From positions 36,320,484 through 36,384,483 of the forward strand of contig OZ034979.1 of the NCBI GenBank assembly GCA_964030785.1: a stretch of DNA of 64,000 nt, in the 5' to 3' direction. Source of the DNA: Siderastrea siderea (Eukaryota > Cnidaria > Anthozoa > Scleractinia > Rhizangiidae). The translations under genes and the position numbers were made by a program. Below are positions 44,320 to 55,589 of this stretch, piece after piece (position 1 is the first letter of the stretch; each line of letters begins with the position of its first letter). The notes under the pieces are model-generated. The model was not told where the DNA came from and made no database searches. It was given only the letters and a program-made list of their open reading frames with translations.

Positions 44320-44800
44320 CACCACAGCAAAGGGCTGTCATTTGAATGGTAAAAAGGCGTTTGAACAGCACCACATGACACCACTACAGAGTCGAACCCG
44401 CTTGAATCATGTATTTAAATGTTGTCCTAACTCTATGGACAAAATCCCTGTGTGACCATTCAAACGAAAGCGTCTGAGCAGTACTTTCGTGTGGTGCTGT
44501 TTATTATGCGGTACAAGGTGGTTCTATCTTTTGAGTCTGTGAATAAAATCCTAAAGTGTGACCATTCGAATGATAGCTACTGAGCTGTACTTTCCTGTGG
44601 TGCTGTTTATTATGTTGTACAAGGTGGTTCTAACGTTTGCGTCTGTGAACGAAATACTAAAGTGTGACCACTCAAATGAAAGCTACTGAGCAGTACTTTC
44701 CTGTGGTGCTGTTTATTATGCTGTACAAGTTGGTTGCCCCTTTTGAGTCGGTGGATGAAATCATCAGAGTGTGCGGATATTCAAATGAAAGCCACTGAGC
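44320..44800. repeat. 106-bp repeat copies in reverse orientation
   Basis: Landmarks AGTACTTTCCTGTGGTGCTG and TTTATTATG..GTACAAGGTGGTT recur about every 105 bp (near 44,490, 44,590, 44,695), the reverse complement of the 13.6-kb array unit. Confidence 0.9.
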
Positions 44801-45769
44801 TTTTGTTTATTTTTATCTCTTTTATTATTTCGATGGTCAGGAAGACAAAGCAGAATTATTACTTTCAATTAACTAGCCTCTCCTGCCTTAAACGTTTTAT
44901 TTACCTCAGCTTGTCTGGTTTTTATATTAGCTTATCGCCTGTCCGCGCAAGCAGTATTTACACCTGCTTCCTTGATCGTGAAATAATTATCATATTTCGT
45001 GTCGTTTTCTTATGTTACTTAATTTTTTTTATTGTCAATCAACGAACAAGTTTGTTTTTAAGGCTATTCAAATTATAATATTCATTTTAAATATCTCAGG
45101 TGGTATTTCATTTCCTGACGCTTTCATCTCATACAAAGCCTGTCACTAAAAGTTACTCATGTCCACTGACAGTGACTGATACAGTGACTGATCAAGCTTG
45201 TTTTAAAGGCTATCACAAACCCTATATTCCTTTTCAATACTTCATTTAATTCTGCGAAACTCCGCCCTTTTGAATTTAATTTTCAGAATAAACAGTCCAA
45301 AGGCCGGTTTCCATATGATCGCTGCAATCGCATAAAAATGTGCTCAGCTATCGTGCGTTCATATGGAAATATGGCACGTGTTGATTTTGAAGATCGTGGC
45401 GATTGCAAACATTTACAAAGCCTGATCAGTCATACTTCATGATTTTATCCACAGACTCTAACGTTAGAACCACGTTAAATGCCTCAAAGTTTGACTCAAG
45501 GAAGTAAATGGTTATATTCCTTCGAAACCGCAGAAAAAAGAAAAGAAACACACCAGCACTTGAGCTTGTATTTAATTGGCATGCAAGAATGACCACAAAT
45601 GACGCACGCCTTACAGTTTCATTTATTTTCTAACGTTTCCTCATTTCGCTATCGATCTTGTTAATTTATCGAAGTTTTTGGGCGTGTTTGTCTTCCGCCC
45701 ATTCTCAAAGCTTCTTGTTGAAATACCCATCCTTCAGCATAGTGCTGTTTAAGTCTTAGTCTTCTAGGG

Positions 45770-46440
45770 CCGAACCTTGAGGCATATGATTTAGTCCTAA
45801 GTTTTAGAACCGCGGATGAAATCCTAAACTGAGACCATTCTAATAAAAGCCAGCAAAACCCAGTACTGTTTCTAATGCCAAACAAGCGGATTATAACTTT
45901 GGGTCTGCTAACAAAATCCTTAAGTGTGACCGATCAAGTGAAAGCTATTGAGCAGTACTTTACAGTGGTCCTGATTATCCTACGAGCTCTAACTTTTGTG
46001 TCTGCGGGTGAAATCCTCAAGTGTGACCATTCAAGTGAAAGCTGGTTGAGCAATATTTTCCTGTGGTACTGTTTATCATGCTAGTTCTAACTTTTGCGTC
46101 TGCGGATGAAATCGTTAAGCTTGAATGAAACTTTACTGTTGCACTGTTTATTACGCTGTAAAGGTGGTTCTAACTTTTGCGTCTGCGGATGAAATCGTTA
46201 AGCTTGAATGAAACTTTACTGTTGCACTGTTTATTACGCTGTAAAGGTGGTTCTAACTTTTGAGTCTGTGGATATCCTCAAGTGTGACAATTCAGATGAA
46301 AGAGCAGTACTTTCCTGTCGTACCGTTTATCACGCTAGGTCTAAGTTTTGAGTCTGTGGGTGAAATCCTTAGCTTGACGATTCTAATGAAAGGTAACAAC
46401 AAGTACTATTTTGTGGTGCTGTTCAATTTTCGACCTTTTT
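45770..46440. repeat. Diverged 106-bp repeat array, reverse orientation
   Basis: TCTAACTTTTG.GTCTG.GG.TGAAATCCT-type blocks recur roughly every 80-110 bp, with TTTATTACG or TTTATCACG between them. Two units, 46,085-46,167 and 46,168-46,250, are identical. Confidence 0.85.
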
Positions 46441-46595
46441 TCAAGTGGAAATTTCCTAACTCTTAAGTTATACTTAACTCTTGAGTTATACTTGAGCGCT
46501 CTAGACAGGACTAAAGGTTCCATATGCAGCAGACATTTTATGCTCTTTTCCTTTCATCCTCGTAATTAGCAGCACTTATCCCTTGATTCAGCCAG

Positions 46596-47717
46596 TCAAA
46601 CTGCATCCAGTCCATCGCCTAACGAGCCTGTTGGCTTTAAAACTATGTTCCTATTCACTCGTACCGAGGTACTATCTGCGGTCACGGACGGCGATTTATT
46701 TTTCCTCTCTGACTGAGTCGAGGGGAAGATCACATAAGCAATAACCAAGCACAAGAAGAAATCCAACGCTCGACTGCCCGTTTGATATGCCCACCAAGCC
46801 CAATGATCCACACCGCTGTCTTCTTCGAGGTCATAAAGCTTGTATAGTGCGAAGAGAGAGTACAACTCAACCGCGACGTATAGCAGGGCGAGAAGTGAGA
46901 CGAGTCCCGAGATTCTGGCGATTTTCTGCGCACCCTTGGGAGGCTGGCTTTTTTCGCTTTGCTTCTCGTGTTGTATGTAATCTAAGGAAGACGTGGACGC
47001 CGTCGAAGCAGATCTGTCTTTTTCTGTTTTCTTGAAAAATTTGGCGGTGATTCGCGATTCCCAATTCACTTTCCATCCGCTGTACAGAAAACAAAGCGCA
47101 AGAACTAACCACCAGGAAATTAGAATTGTTTGGCACAATATCAGCAGGCGTGACAGCTTCGGGCTTAATGTTATCAACACATACACGATGAAAACCACCA
47201 CAAAATGCGTCGCTATCACCGACACTAGAAACGTGATGTTTTGGAGACGTCGCGAAATCAGCCTGAGTTTGTTTACTTCAAGGAAGGCAAAATGAATGAG
47301 TGATAACGCCGATGTGAGGCAAGGATACCCGATCGCAAACAAAATTCTGACTGCTAAGACTGGCAGGTGTAAAAACGTGTGCGATTCGTAAGGATCGAGC
47401 GCAAGGAACAGCGTTCTTGAGAAACTGAACAACATCAGCATCAAACAAACTGCGAGGAAGTAGTTGCCCAGGGTCATTCCTTTTGATTTGCGTTTAATAC
47501 GCACCACGCAAAAACAGGAAAACAAAGACATGGCGAGGAATAGCAGACCAAATCCTACGAAATGTAATTCCCAAAGACCTTTCCATTCTTCGAGTGCAAT
47601 GTCCCAATCAGGTAAAGGTTCTGGATTCGCTGGAGGAACGCTCGGCTCGGCTGAAGATGATGGTTCGGCTGTAGTTGAGTTGGAAGACGCTTGCGTCGAC
47701 TCTGGTTCAGGCGGCAT
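46596..47717 (-). CDS. Seven-helix membrane protein, PRRT3/PRRT4-like
   Basis: Intronless 373-aa protein. A 45-residue Ser/Thr/Pro/Glu-rich N-terminus with an N-glycosylation sequon (NST at 13) leads to WDIALEEWKGLWELHFVGFG. Seven hydrophobic segments lie near residues 53-73, 85-108, 117-147, 161-184, 190-212, 268-292 and 305-331. A long Ser/Lys-rich loop (213-267) separates helices 5 and 6, and a polar C-tail ends the protein. The W-x-LH-x-x-GFG start and layout recall proline-rich transmembrane proteins 3/4, a family of unclear function. No GPCR DRY or NPxxY motif is seen. The gene runs tail-to-tail with Trio. ATG at 47715-47717. The nearest AATAAA on this strand (46,230-46,235) lies in the repeat array. 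Confidence 0.8.
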   Translation of the reverse strand: MPPEPESTQASSNSTTAEPSSSAEPSVPPANPEPLPDWDIALEEWKGLWELHFVGFGLLFLAMSLFSCFCVVRIKRKSKGMTLGNYFLAVCLMLMLFSFSRTLFLALDPYESHTFLHLPVLAVRILFAIGYPCLTSALSLIHFAFLEVNKLRLISRRLQNITFLVSVIATHFVVVFIVYVLITLSPKLSRLLILCQTILISWWLVLALCFLYSGWKVNWESRITAKFFKKTEKDRSASTASTSSLDYIQHEKQSEKSQPPKGAQKIARISGLVSLLALLYVAVELYSLFALYKLYDLEEDSGVDHWAWWAYQTGSRALDFFLCLVIAYVIFPSTQSERKNKSPSVTADSTSVRVNRNIVLKPTGSLGDGLDAV

Positions 47718-50611
47718 CTTTGCTCTACAGTTACGCGATGTTGAGTGCGCCTCGTGTTTCTAAGACTCGCTGTTGATATCCGCGTATGTTTACACTTCGC
47801 CGATTAAAATGTTCTTCTTTACATTAAAACACTCCTAATTACGTGTCGATGATGCCTGCAATGCAAATGCTGTTTGTCTCGATACTGGTGAGATTGCAAA
47901 TGATTCTCTTTCACTTCAAGTTTCTAGCAAAGACTAGTTAACTCCCCATTGTCGAAAAGCGTTGATTGTTTCTTTGTGATGCAAAGCAGCGTTTTCAACT
48001 GGTCTTTACCCAAACTGGTGCGAAGCTTTGTTTATATTTCTGTTTACGCTCCGTTACGTGTTCGTATGACATCAGCACTTAAATATTTCAAGTGCCAATA
48101 TCACAATTCCTATTTCGGGGTAACATGACCGCATTAAAACAAGGTCCAAAAAAAGTCAAATTTGCGTAACAAAAACTTTGCTCTTCACGATGAGCTAAAT
48201 TAGAAATAGTTGTAATATAGGTTAAGAAACTAGACGTAAATTGCTCTGGAAAATTGTTAATCCAAGCGTTGTTTTGTGAGAGAGACCCGCAACATAACCG
48301 AAATTAAAATTTAATGAAGGTACATTCTTCAATAATAAACGTTCTTAATTTATTATTGCAAAACACAAAAAGGTCATTTTAATGAACAGCAATGCATCTC
48401 AAGACACAAGAAAATGTTTAATATTTGATTGCCGATAGAAGTAGTTAAAATAAAAGAAAATCCGAGAATGAAAAATCGACGTGTTTTGCAAATGTCACAG
48501 TATATACATTTATGTATATTTTTAAGCCTTTTAAAAATCTAGGCACCTCTTCCCTGGAGGCAAACGGGTTTTGAAGTAGAATATTCGGAAAAAAATCTTT
48601 GTAAGTGGAGTCGTGTAAAGGAAATTCAGACTGGATTTAGTCTTTTTGAGGATCGGAAATGTTTTTACAAACAATTGGTCACATTTTTCGGGTTTTCAAT
48701 TTCATCGAAAGTATCGCGTGATCTTTGGATCGCGTGTCTTTCGCCAAATGTATTTCGTAAACAACTCATTGCGTGCAATTAATTCCATATTCATTTCGGG
48801 CTGCAATTTTGCAAATCCTTCAAGCTTTGATATACACATATTTATTTGAGATCTCCTTATATTTGTATTTTACTAAGTTGCTTAGGAACGTACTTGATAG
48901 AAATCCTATCTAATGACTAGTTAATGACTCAGAAGTCGAGATGTTTTCATCGCGTTCTAATACAACGTCGTTACGGACGTCACGAGGCATTACATCCTCT
49001 CACAAAATCTCTTGGACATGTGGGCTGTTTTAATACTACTGATAATATCTAAACAATTATATTGAGTACAAATTGCAAAAATCGCTTGCTCATTTAAGTA
49101 TTCAAAGTCTCAATGCCAAAAATTACTTTAGTGCAATGTTACCTGGTTATTTTCAGACTTGATTAGTTAGATCAGCCTGTGAAAGGTTGCTTGGTGGCGA
49201 ATATACAGGGGGAATAGAGCCCTAGCCTTTCCACAGGCTTGACTAGATAAATGAGCTACCACTGAGCGGCTAAAACCGATGAGAAAGATAACATTTAATG
49301 GCAGGAAAAAAAAAATGCAAGCTTGAATTAAGCGAGCACAACGGCGATGACAACGCGAATTTTACAACATCAGGTTTTATTGAACAATACAGTTATTGAG
49401 AGTTGTTGAGAGTTATCGACAGACCATAGTACACCCTTAACATTTGGTCCATTCCCCATCTAGCGCTCTTTTTAGGATCATCTCAATTCCTCATTGCCAG
49501 GATGCTAGTTAGTAGGGCGGGGTGAGGCTAGGGCAGGCAACAGGAAGAAGTTGACTGGGGACGTGATATTTGCTGTTTTTAATCCCACTCCCGGGCAAAG
49601 ACTTTCCCGTATCCCACCTACAAAAGAGAGCACATCAAGCTTGTAGCTATGAATTTTCCATTCCTAGAAGGGCCATGAAATGTCTTAGTTTCTGCACCCT
49701 GCCTCGATTTGAGTCCCACTACACATCCACCACATTTATGAACTGACTCATCCGACGGCTAGCCAGTCCTGACAAATGATCAGCCCCCCCCCCCCGACCC
49801 CCTTCCCGCGTTGCTATATATCTTAGTAGGGGTGAAAGGCTTCTGATCTTAGACGTCTCTGTATAACTGCAAAATTATCAAAATAACTAAATTCAGGTTT
49901 GCGCTGAAACAAACTGATCATTAGCTCGACGGTGGTAAAATTTCCTCAATTCAGCTCCTCTACAGCATGGACAATTACATAAAAACTGAATTGATTGCAC
50001 AAACAAATGTTACGTCGGAAGTTTATCATACGCCTGAAGATAGAATGAGTTGCATCAGCTGGAAGTTAGCGACTCTTAATTACGTCCCGTTTCAAGTGTA
50101 GTTTCAACCACATAAGCGCAAGAACTGCAAATTTGCAAACTTCGGACTTGTTTGTTTGAAACTATTGCAGCTACAAAGTAAAGAGCGAGCGAATTTTCCT
50201 GACGTTAATTTCACCACGTAGTTATGAGCAAAACATAACAATATCAATATTACTCAATAGCAATATCAATATTATTTGGTGGCAGCTGGAGTTACGACCA
50301 CTACGCCTACGCTCTTATATCAAACGCAGATTTCACGCCTGGCGTACGCCGCCGGAAATCCGCTGACGTCTACACAGGAGCACTTGACGTAAAATGCACG
50401 GCTGAGTCAACCTCATTCCCCGGGCCCTTTCTCCTGGGAACGACGTTCTGATGTTTGTGCCAAGTGTTGGATGTACAGTATGCAATCAATTCCTGGACAT
50501 TTCGGTAACACTAAACAAGTTAAATTAGTTTAAAAGAACCGGGAGTACCCAGTAAACTCATAGGCTTTTCAAGTAACGTTTACCTTGGTGCTGCCGGCAT
50601 GGTTGCTTAAA
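47718..50611. other. Intergenic sequence upstream of the PRRT-like gene
   Basis: AT-rich, no conserved coding sequence recognised. The first few hundred bases should hold the promoter of the minus-strand gene. A C13 tract lies near 49,785. Confidence 0.5.
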
Positions 50612-50968
50612 GGCCACCGCAAACGAGGAATCATTGTTCCGAAAACATTGTTGCGGAAACATTCCTTAGTCCAATGTTTTCCTAATTTGTGTGGGCACGA
50701 AACATATGTTGTGGAAACATTTTGTTGTTGTTCCATAACACATCTTTTCCCGTTTGCGCACCAAGGAAACAATGTTGACTAGATTCCAGGATTGCGCTTT
50801 CGAAATTGAGTATGCGCAAATGTCTGGGGGACAAGCCTAAGCGTATTTGTTTACATTGGACTTTTTCGTGGTTTGCAGGGGGAGGAAACATTGTTTCCCG
50901 ATCGTTTGCACACCTGAGAAACATTGTGGGAAACTTTTCTGCAACATTGTTACTCGTTTGCGGGGACC
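50612..50968. mobile_element. Miniature inverted-repeat element, about 357 bp
   Basis: Left end GGCCACCGCAAACGAGGAAT; right end in reverse complement GGTCCCCGCAAACGAGTAAC. The interior is full of GGAAACATTGTT-type repeats in both orientations. Flanks are TTAA/TTA-like. No coding capacity seen. Confidence 0.7.
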
Positions 50969-51117
50969 TTACAGTCTCCTTATATTGAAAATTGTTACGT
51001 GAATAAACCTCAGTGTGAACAAAACGTTTCAAAACCATGTGAAACATCAAAACAGTTAAACACGTTTCAGCCCTAGTGTGAACAGATCATGTGATAAAAA
51101 AGGATATTTCTTCCTTT

Positions 51118-51237
51118 CGGTTTGATAGCCTGCGTAGCAAGCGTTTCCGTAGATTTTTCAGCACGCTTAAAGCAATTTTTGCTTTTCGAAGGCGCGGAAA
51201 AACCTACGGAAACGCTTGTTACGTAGGCTATCGGTTT
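51118..51237. mobile_element. Short hairpin element with 6-bp flanking repeats
   Basis: GATAGCCTGCGTAGCAAGCG followed by TTTCCGTAG (from 51124) pairs with CTACGGAAACGCTTGTTACG followed by TAGGCTATC (to 51232): arms of about 30 bp with few mismatches. CGGTTT occurs at 51118-51123 and 51232-51237, consistent with a target-site duplication. Confidence 0.75.
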
Positions 51238-52452
51238 AATAACTTGGAGTAACTAGACAAAGCCGTAGATGAACACGTGAGGAAGGGAAGTGTTTCCAGT
51301 CAGCGAGCGAAGCTAAAGAGAGTTGTTGTGTAAAAATGTCACCATATATATCAGCGTAAATGCTTATTTCTAGGCCATTGAAGGGGCATAGTCACGCTAT
51401 TTTAGTTCACTTTAAAAATCAAAAATATGTCCTCACATCAATGAACGCCCACAAATATTGGTCTAGTTTTGTTACTAAAGACTATATTACTTCACTGAAG
51501 CTATTTTCTGTCGTCTGTTGCTACGGATGGCACGGATGGAAATGGATTGCAACTTGAAAAAATTAGGCTAAATTTTTCAAAATCTTTAAGCGTGTTGACA
51601 TTAAATCGATATTAAATGGTCATGGTTTGTTTTCTCTCAATGAAATTAAGTTAATATGTTCCTTTAAATGTTCAAACACAATGTTGGGCATGGATAAAGT
51701 TAGCTACCGATAATTTTGCCACAGTTTTGACCAAAAATCTGTGAAATACTCGCGACTATGTCCCTTTAATAAGGCCTTCAATTAGGTATTTTTTAGCGGT
51801 TAAAAAGTTTTGCCATAGTAAGATGGTTATGTGATTTTAGCAGCGTAAATCTCTGAAATCTTGTTGGAGTTCACACATCAGAAGCGGCAATATGCTCCTG
51901 ATCCGACACATTGCAATGATTAGAGTGAAATTTGATATTTTGACGGACATTGAAACTATGGTGATTTAGGAGACGGAGTCAAGATGTATGAAAGCTACTT
52001 TCATACTCGACACACGTTTCTTTTTAATATCAGTTTCCCTTTTGAGAGCGAATTCAAAATGCCAATAATTTGTTTAATACGCTCAATTTTCTTTTAGTCC
52101 AGGAAAGATATCGCGATAAAGTACCGCGAGGTCAAAATGCTTGCAACAGAATTTTTCTTTTCACAAACTTTTTATTCAAGGGCTCCAAGTAAAAATAATA
52201 AAAGTCAACAAAAAACAACTCATGCGGAATACGAAAAAATCCAAGTTTTGTTTTTCCATCATGACACCATGTTTTTATGCAAATTAGCTGTATTACAAGT
52301 ATGTTTCACAGCAAAAAATTCATTTTCAGTCGCACTAGACTGACAATCAAAGTAGATTTCATAGAACGAGAGGATCGAACGGCGTATGCTGAACTACTGG
52401 ATAACCGTTAGTTTCCATAATATTATAGCATACTGAATAACTGTAGTTCCCT

Positions 52453-52796
52453 TTAAAATATGATTCGCTTCTGCAGTGCATTAATATCTGCAGCAACATA
52501 TAAAATCGTGAAACCTAAAGTAATGAAAGCAATAACAAAAATGTAATCAAGAAGTATGACCAAGTTAAAAAAAGGGTGACATGTCATGTCGATGGTGTCT
52601 ATGCTACAACGATCTCCAGTTGCAGTAGCTTCAACCAGCTGCGAGAGATTTTGCGTTCTGCGCAACAAGCCGAGGATATGCATGGATATCCGCAAGAAGA
52701 CATTATTACCCTTCGCAATAAAGGCAGTGTTACTGTTAGCCGAAAAAGCGAAGAAGGGGCATGCAGTGACGTACGCACTCAGGAAGGACAATATGT
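52453..52796 (-). CDS. Terminal exon of an unidentified membrane protein
   Basis: On the minus strand a long pyrimidine tract and acceptor (TTTTTTTCCTGCATTCCTTCTAG) precede 344 nt of open frame ending at TAA, entering with two bases of a split codon. It encodes about 114 residues. An N-terminal moderately hydrophobic part (FLSAYVTACPFFAFSA) comes first, then a polar middle with Cys. The strong membrane helix NLVILLDYIFVIAFITLGFT follows, with a short tail (ADINALQKRIIF). I do not recognise the family and found no upstream exon; the next 460 bp are open of genes and then LINE sequence begins. It may be a real last exon, a pseudogene piece or chance. Confidence 0.4.
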
Positions 52797-53261
52797 CTAG
52801 AAGGAATGCAGGAAAAAAATGGGGCGTTACCCATCACATCCAAGCTGCAAGAAGCAAGGTTCAAATCAACGCCTCATTTCCATTCAAGCTAAAATTAAAA
52901 TACGGATGTAAAATAGGGGTTCTAACGTGTTCCAGTGAAAAGCACTGCGTTTGATACAACAATAAAACTAGTCTACGGGGAACGTAATACCGTGGAATGA
53001 GAATAATGTGTGTGCGAAAATGCGGTTTATACCATCAGTGCAGTAAAAAACTTAGAACTGGTAGAGGTATTTCACAGCAGTCAACGTGAACTGTTCTGAG
53101 TCTGAAGAAAGGGGAAAAAACTCGAGAAATCTCAAGCAAACTTAGATAGATAGATTAAGAAAGATTAAGTTACCTACCGAAATAGCTTATATTTGCCATA
53201 ATGATGGAGGGGGCTGCGGTCAGATTACAGTCTATGAAGATGCGCTAGTTTACTTCAAACT

Positions 53262-53678
53262 TTAATTTCTGACTCCCGGCAATTGCTTTAAAACATTTAG
53301 AGATGTAGCACTAACTACTTGACTAGGAAGTAAATTCCGCATTCTAATGCATCTTGGAAAAAACGAGTAACTGAAAGCTAATACACTGATGTGCAATTGT
53401 TGTAAACTGTAAATGTGGCGTCGAATAGATGTAGTATTACCCAAGCCAGATATACAGTTAGGACGCGTACATGGAACTAGGCCATTGCAAAACTTATAAA
53501 ATGAAACAGATTGATTATATAATCGCCTGACTCCTAGTGCTTCCCAGCCCAGGGAAAGAACAAGTTCAGATGAACTAACACTGTAATTATTGTAGCTGTT
53601 GCAAACGAATCTTGCTGCGTTCTTCTGCACCTGCTCCAGCCACAACATCTCGGTACAAGTGGAGGTAAGGCTGCTCAC
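53262..53678 (-). pseudogene. 3' end of a non-LTR retrotransposon (LINE) reverse transcriptase
   Basis: The minus-strand frame contains LEQVQKNAARFVCNSY, then LGWEALGVRRLYNQSVSFYK and MRNLLPSQVV. This is the thumb/C-terminal pattern (LExVQxxAARF...LGWxxLxxRR) of CR1/Jockey-type reverse transcriptases. It is truncated at its 5' side and lacks the catalytic YADD region, so it is a dead fragment. Confidence 0.85.
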
Positions 53679-53889
53679 GCTGCAAAAGCGTACTTCAGGG
53701 AGCGCCCGACGAAAGAAAAGTAGGTACTTTCTTTAACAGAAGGGTTGCAAAACCTCAGAGACTTACGTATTACGAGCAGTTTTCCGTTTGCTGTGGCAAT
53801 GACCCTGCTGCACTGGTGCGTCAGCCCCCAAAGAAAAGATCCACTACAGTGAATCCTCAGATAATCCTATTCAGATAGCTGGGTCAAGG

Positions 53890-54235
53890 GCGCTGTCTCG
53901 GCCATGTAAGAAAATTGGAATGCCTGCTTTCCAAAGACGAAAACGTTTCTGTCTGCCTTGTCGCAAAATATTGCAAAGAAAACGACGATGAGCACATAAC
54001 AGTTACTAAACTAACCAAATACATATAGGAAACTGGTTCAATGCAGAAACCGTATAACAGTATCAATTTAGAAGGCAAGGCAAACATTGTGGCATGGAGA
54101 TACATTGCTTCCTCCATATTATATCACTTCCATGACAACTATCAGCTGCCAAAGTGCAGTGGCGGTGGACATGTTTCAAGGAGAATTATCCAAACTGCTA
54201 GTACAATGGACTCGATTATTTAATTGAATGTCCCA
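53890..54235 (+). pseudogene. Possible decayed coding fragment of unknown origin
   Basis: One + frame reads LSKDENVSVCLVAKYCKEND up to an in-frame TAG near 54,029, then continues ETGSMQKPYNSINLEGKANI and VAWRYIASSILYHF to a stop near 54,222. The composition looks protein-like and the interrupted frame suggests a broken transposon or gene fragment. No domain was recognised. Confidence 0.25.
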
Positions 54236-54260
54236 CTACTGAAAAGGCAGTGACCTGTTT

Positions 54261-54722
54261 ACCAGACAGCCGGGGGGGGGGTACTCCCATATATAACCTA
54301 TATAGGTATGTGCCGCTGTGAAGGGTATGGTTTTCAAGCAGTTTGGTCTGGGATAGGGTATAGAAATCAGGGAGTCTTGGTCTAGGATAGGGTATCAATT
54401 ACCGGGAAACTAATGGGTGGTGTGAAAATTTAATCGAATTAATTAATGGGTTTGAAAAACTCGGAAATATAAAATATAAATGAAATCGTGACAATATTGT
54501 TGATCGAGAGATGGTTTTCCATTAAAGGCACTGTGTGGTTATATTTCTGATGGATAGCTCGAAAATAGCTAGTCTGGGATAGGGTAGGGATTTTTGGCAT
54601 CTAGTCTAGAATAGGGTTGCAAAAACGACATGAACGTGGTCTGGTATAGGTTAAGGGTTTCAGAGTCCCAGCGGCACACTCCCATCAAAATTTTTCCGAG
54701 TACCCCCCCCGGGACCAGACAG
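54261..54722. mobile_element. 444-bp miniature element with 9-bp target-site duplication
   Basis: ACCAGACAG at 54261-54269 is repeated exactly at 54714-54722. Between them the element starts CCGGGGGGGGGGTACTCCCA and ends CGAGTACCCCCCCCGGG, inverted terminal repeats; further matching blocks (GTGCCGCTG) lie inside. The interior repeats GTCTGGGATAGGGTA. A 9-bp duplication suggests a Mutator-like transposase supplied it in trans; that class is an inference. Confidence 0.85.
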
Positions 54723-54989
54723 CCTAAAGCTCCTTCTACAAATCCTGTTTGTAGGAAGAAGGAACTTCTCGGGGACATTATACTGTTCAAGCTACAATGC
54801 CAAGAGGTTGTGTTGTGGGCTAGTAGTCTAGTTTCTTTACTGTAAGTGTGTTCTTCAAAACTCAAAAACTTTTTTGAAGAGCTTTGTCAAAAACGGTCCA
54901 TAATCGAACCAAAGTGAATGCCTTACTGTAACATACACTTTAAGGGGGGAATATGGGTGAATTTTTAGGAAATAGGATAAGATTAAAAA

Positions 54990-55011
54990 AATAATAATAA
55001 TAATAATAATA
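54990..55011. repeat. (AAT)n microsatellite
   Basis: About seven ATA/AAT units in an AT-rich stretch. Confidence 0.85.
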
Positions 55012-55589
55012 AAAGAGGGATAAATTTTTTGTACACCCCCAGACAGGCCACCTCCACGCAGGAACGCTTGGGCTCGTTTGTTGCCTGTTTTGGTGTCCAT
55101 CTATTAATTATTAACTTTAAATTTTGATTTCAACTCACCCTTAATTCTTTACAGTTTTCATTTTTTTTAATTCATCAATTGCGCTTCCCCTTCTTCTTCT
55201 TTACTTCCCTCAGATTCATGGGAGCTCGCACTATGATCCGATGATAGCATTTTTGGATTGAATGAAATCTCACAGAGATAATTAAGAAAAAAGGCTTAAA
55301 CGGTTCCAGGGGAAAAAGGCGTCTAGGTATGTTGCCCCCTCAAGGGTTAATTTCACCAATTTTAGAGTTGATTGTACCCAAAAACGCAAAGTTTCGCTGC
55401 TAAGCTTTTATGAGTGGCTAATTAGCATAAAAACATGGCGCTCATCAACCTGTTGATATTTTTTTGGTATTTCGCCTGGATTGATTTTTGCTGACTTTTA
55501 GTATGTTAATGCGAGTGCCTCAAAAGTAAGTGCTGTGAAAAGAAAAATTCTGTTGCAAGCATTTTGACCTCCTGGCGTGACCTTACTGG

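Larger units (their letters stand above)
42397..46595. other. Region between convergent Trio and PRRT-like genes
   Basis: No gene recognised. It contains simple repeats (TTTG)n at 42,429-42,472, reversed copies of the 106-bp repeat at 44,320-44,800 and 45,770-46,440, and an 83-bp perfect tandem duplication at 46,085-46,250. The open frames here are short and without domains. Confidence 0.6.

Noticed and set aside
46787..47763. Several plus- and minus-strand frames over the PRRT-like gene
   Set aside because: Shadows of the 373-aa membrane-protein frame, which alone has helix periodicity and start-to-stop coherence.
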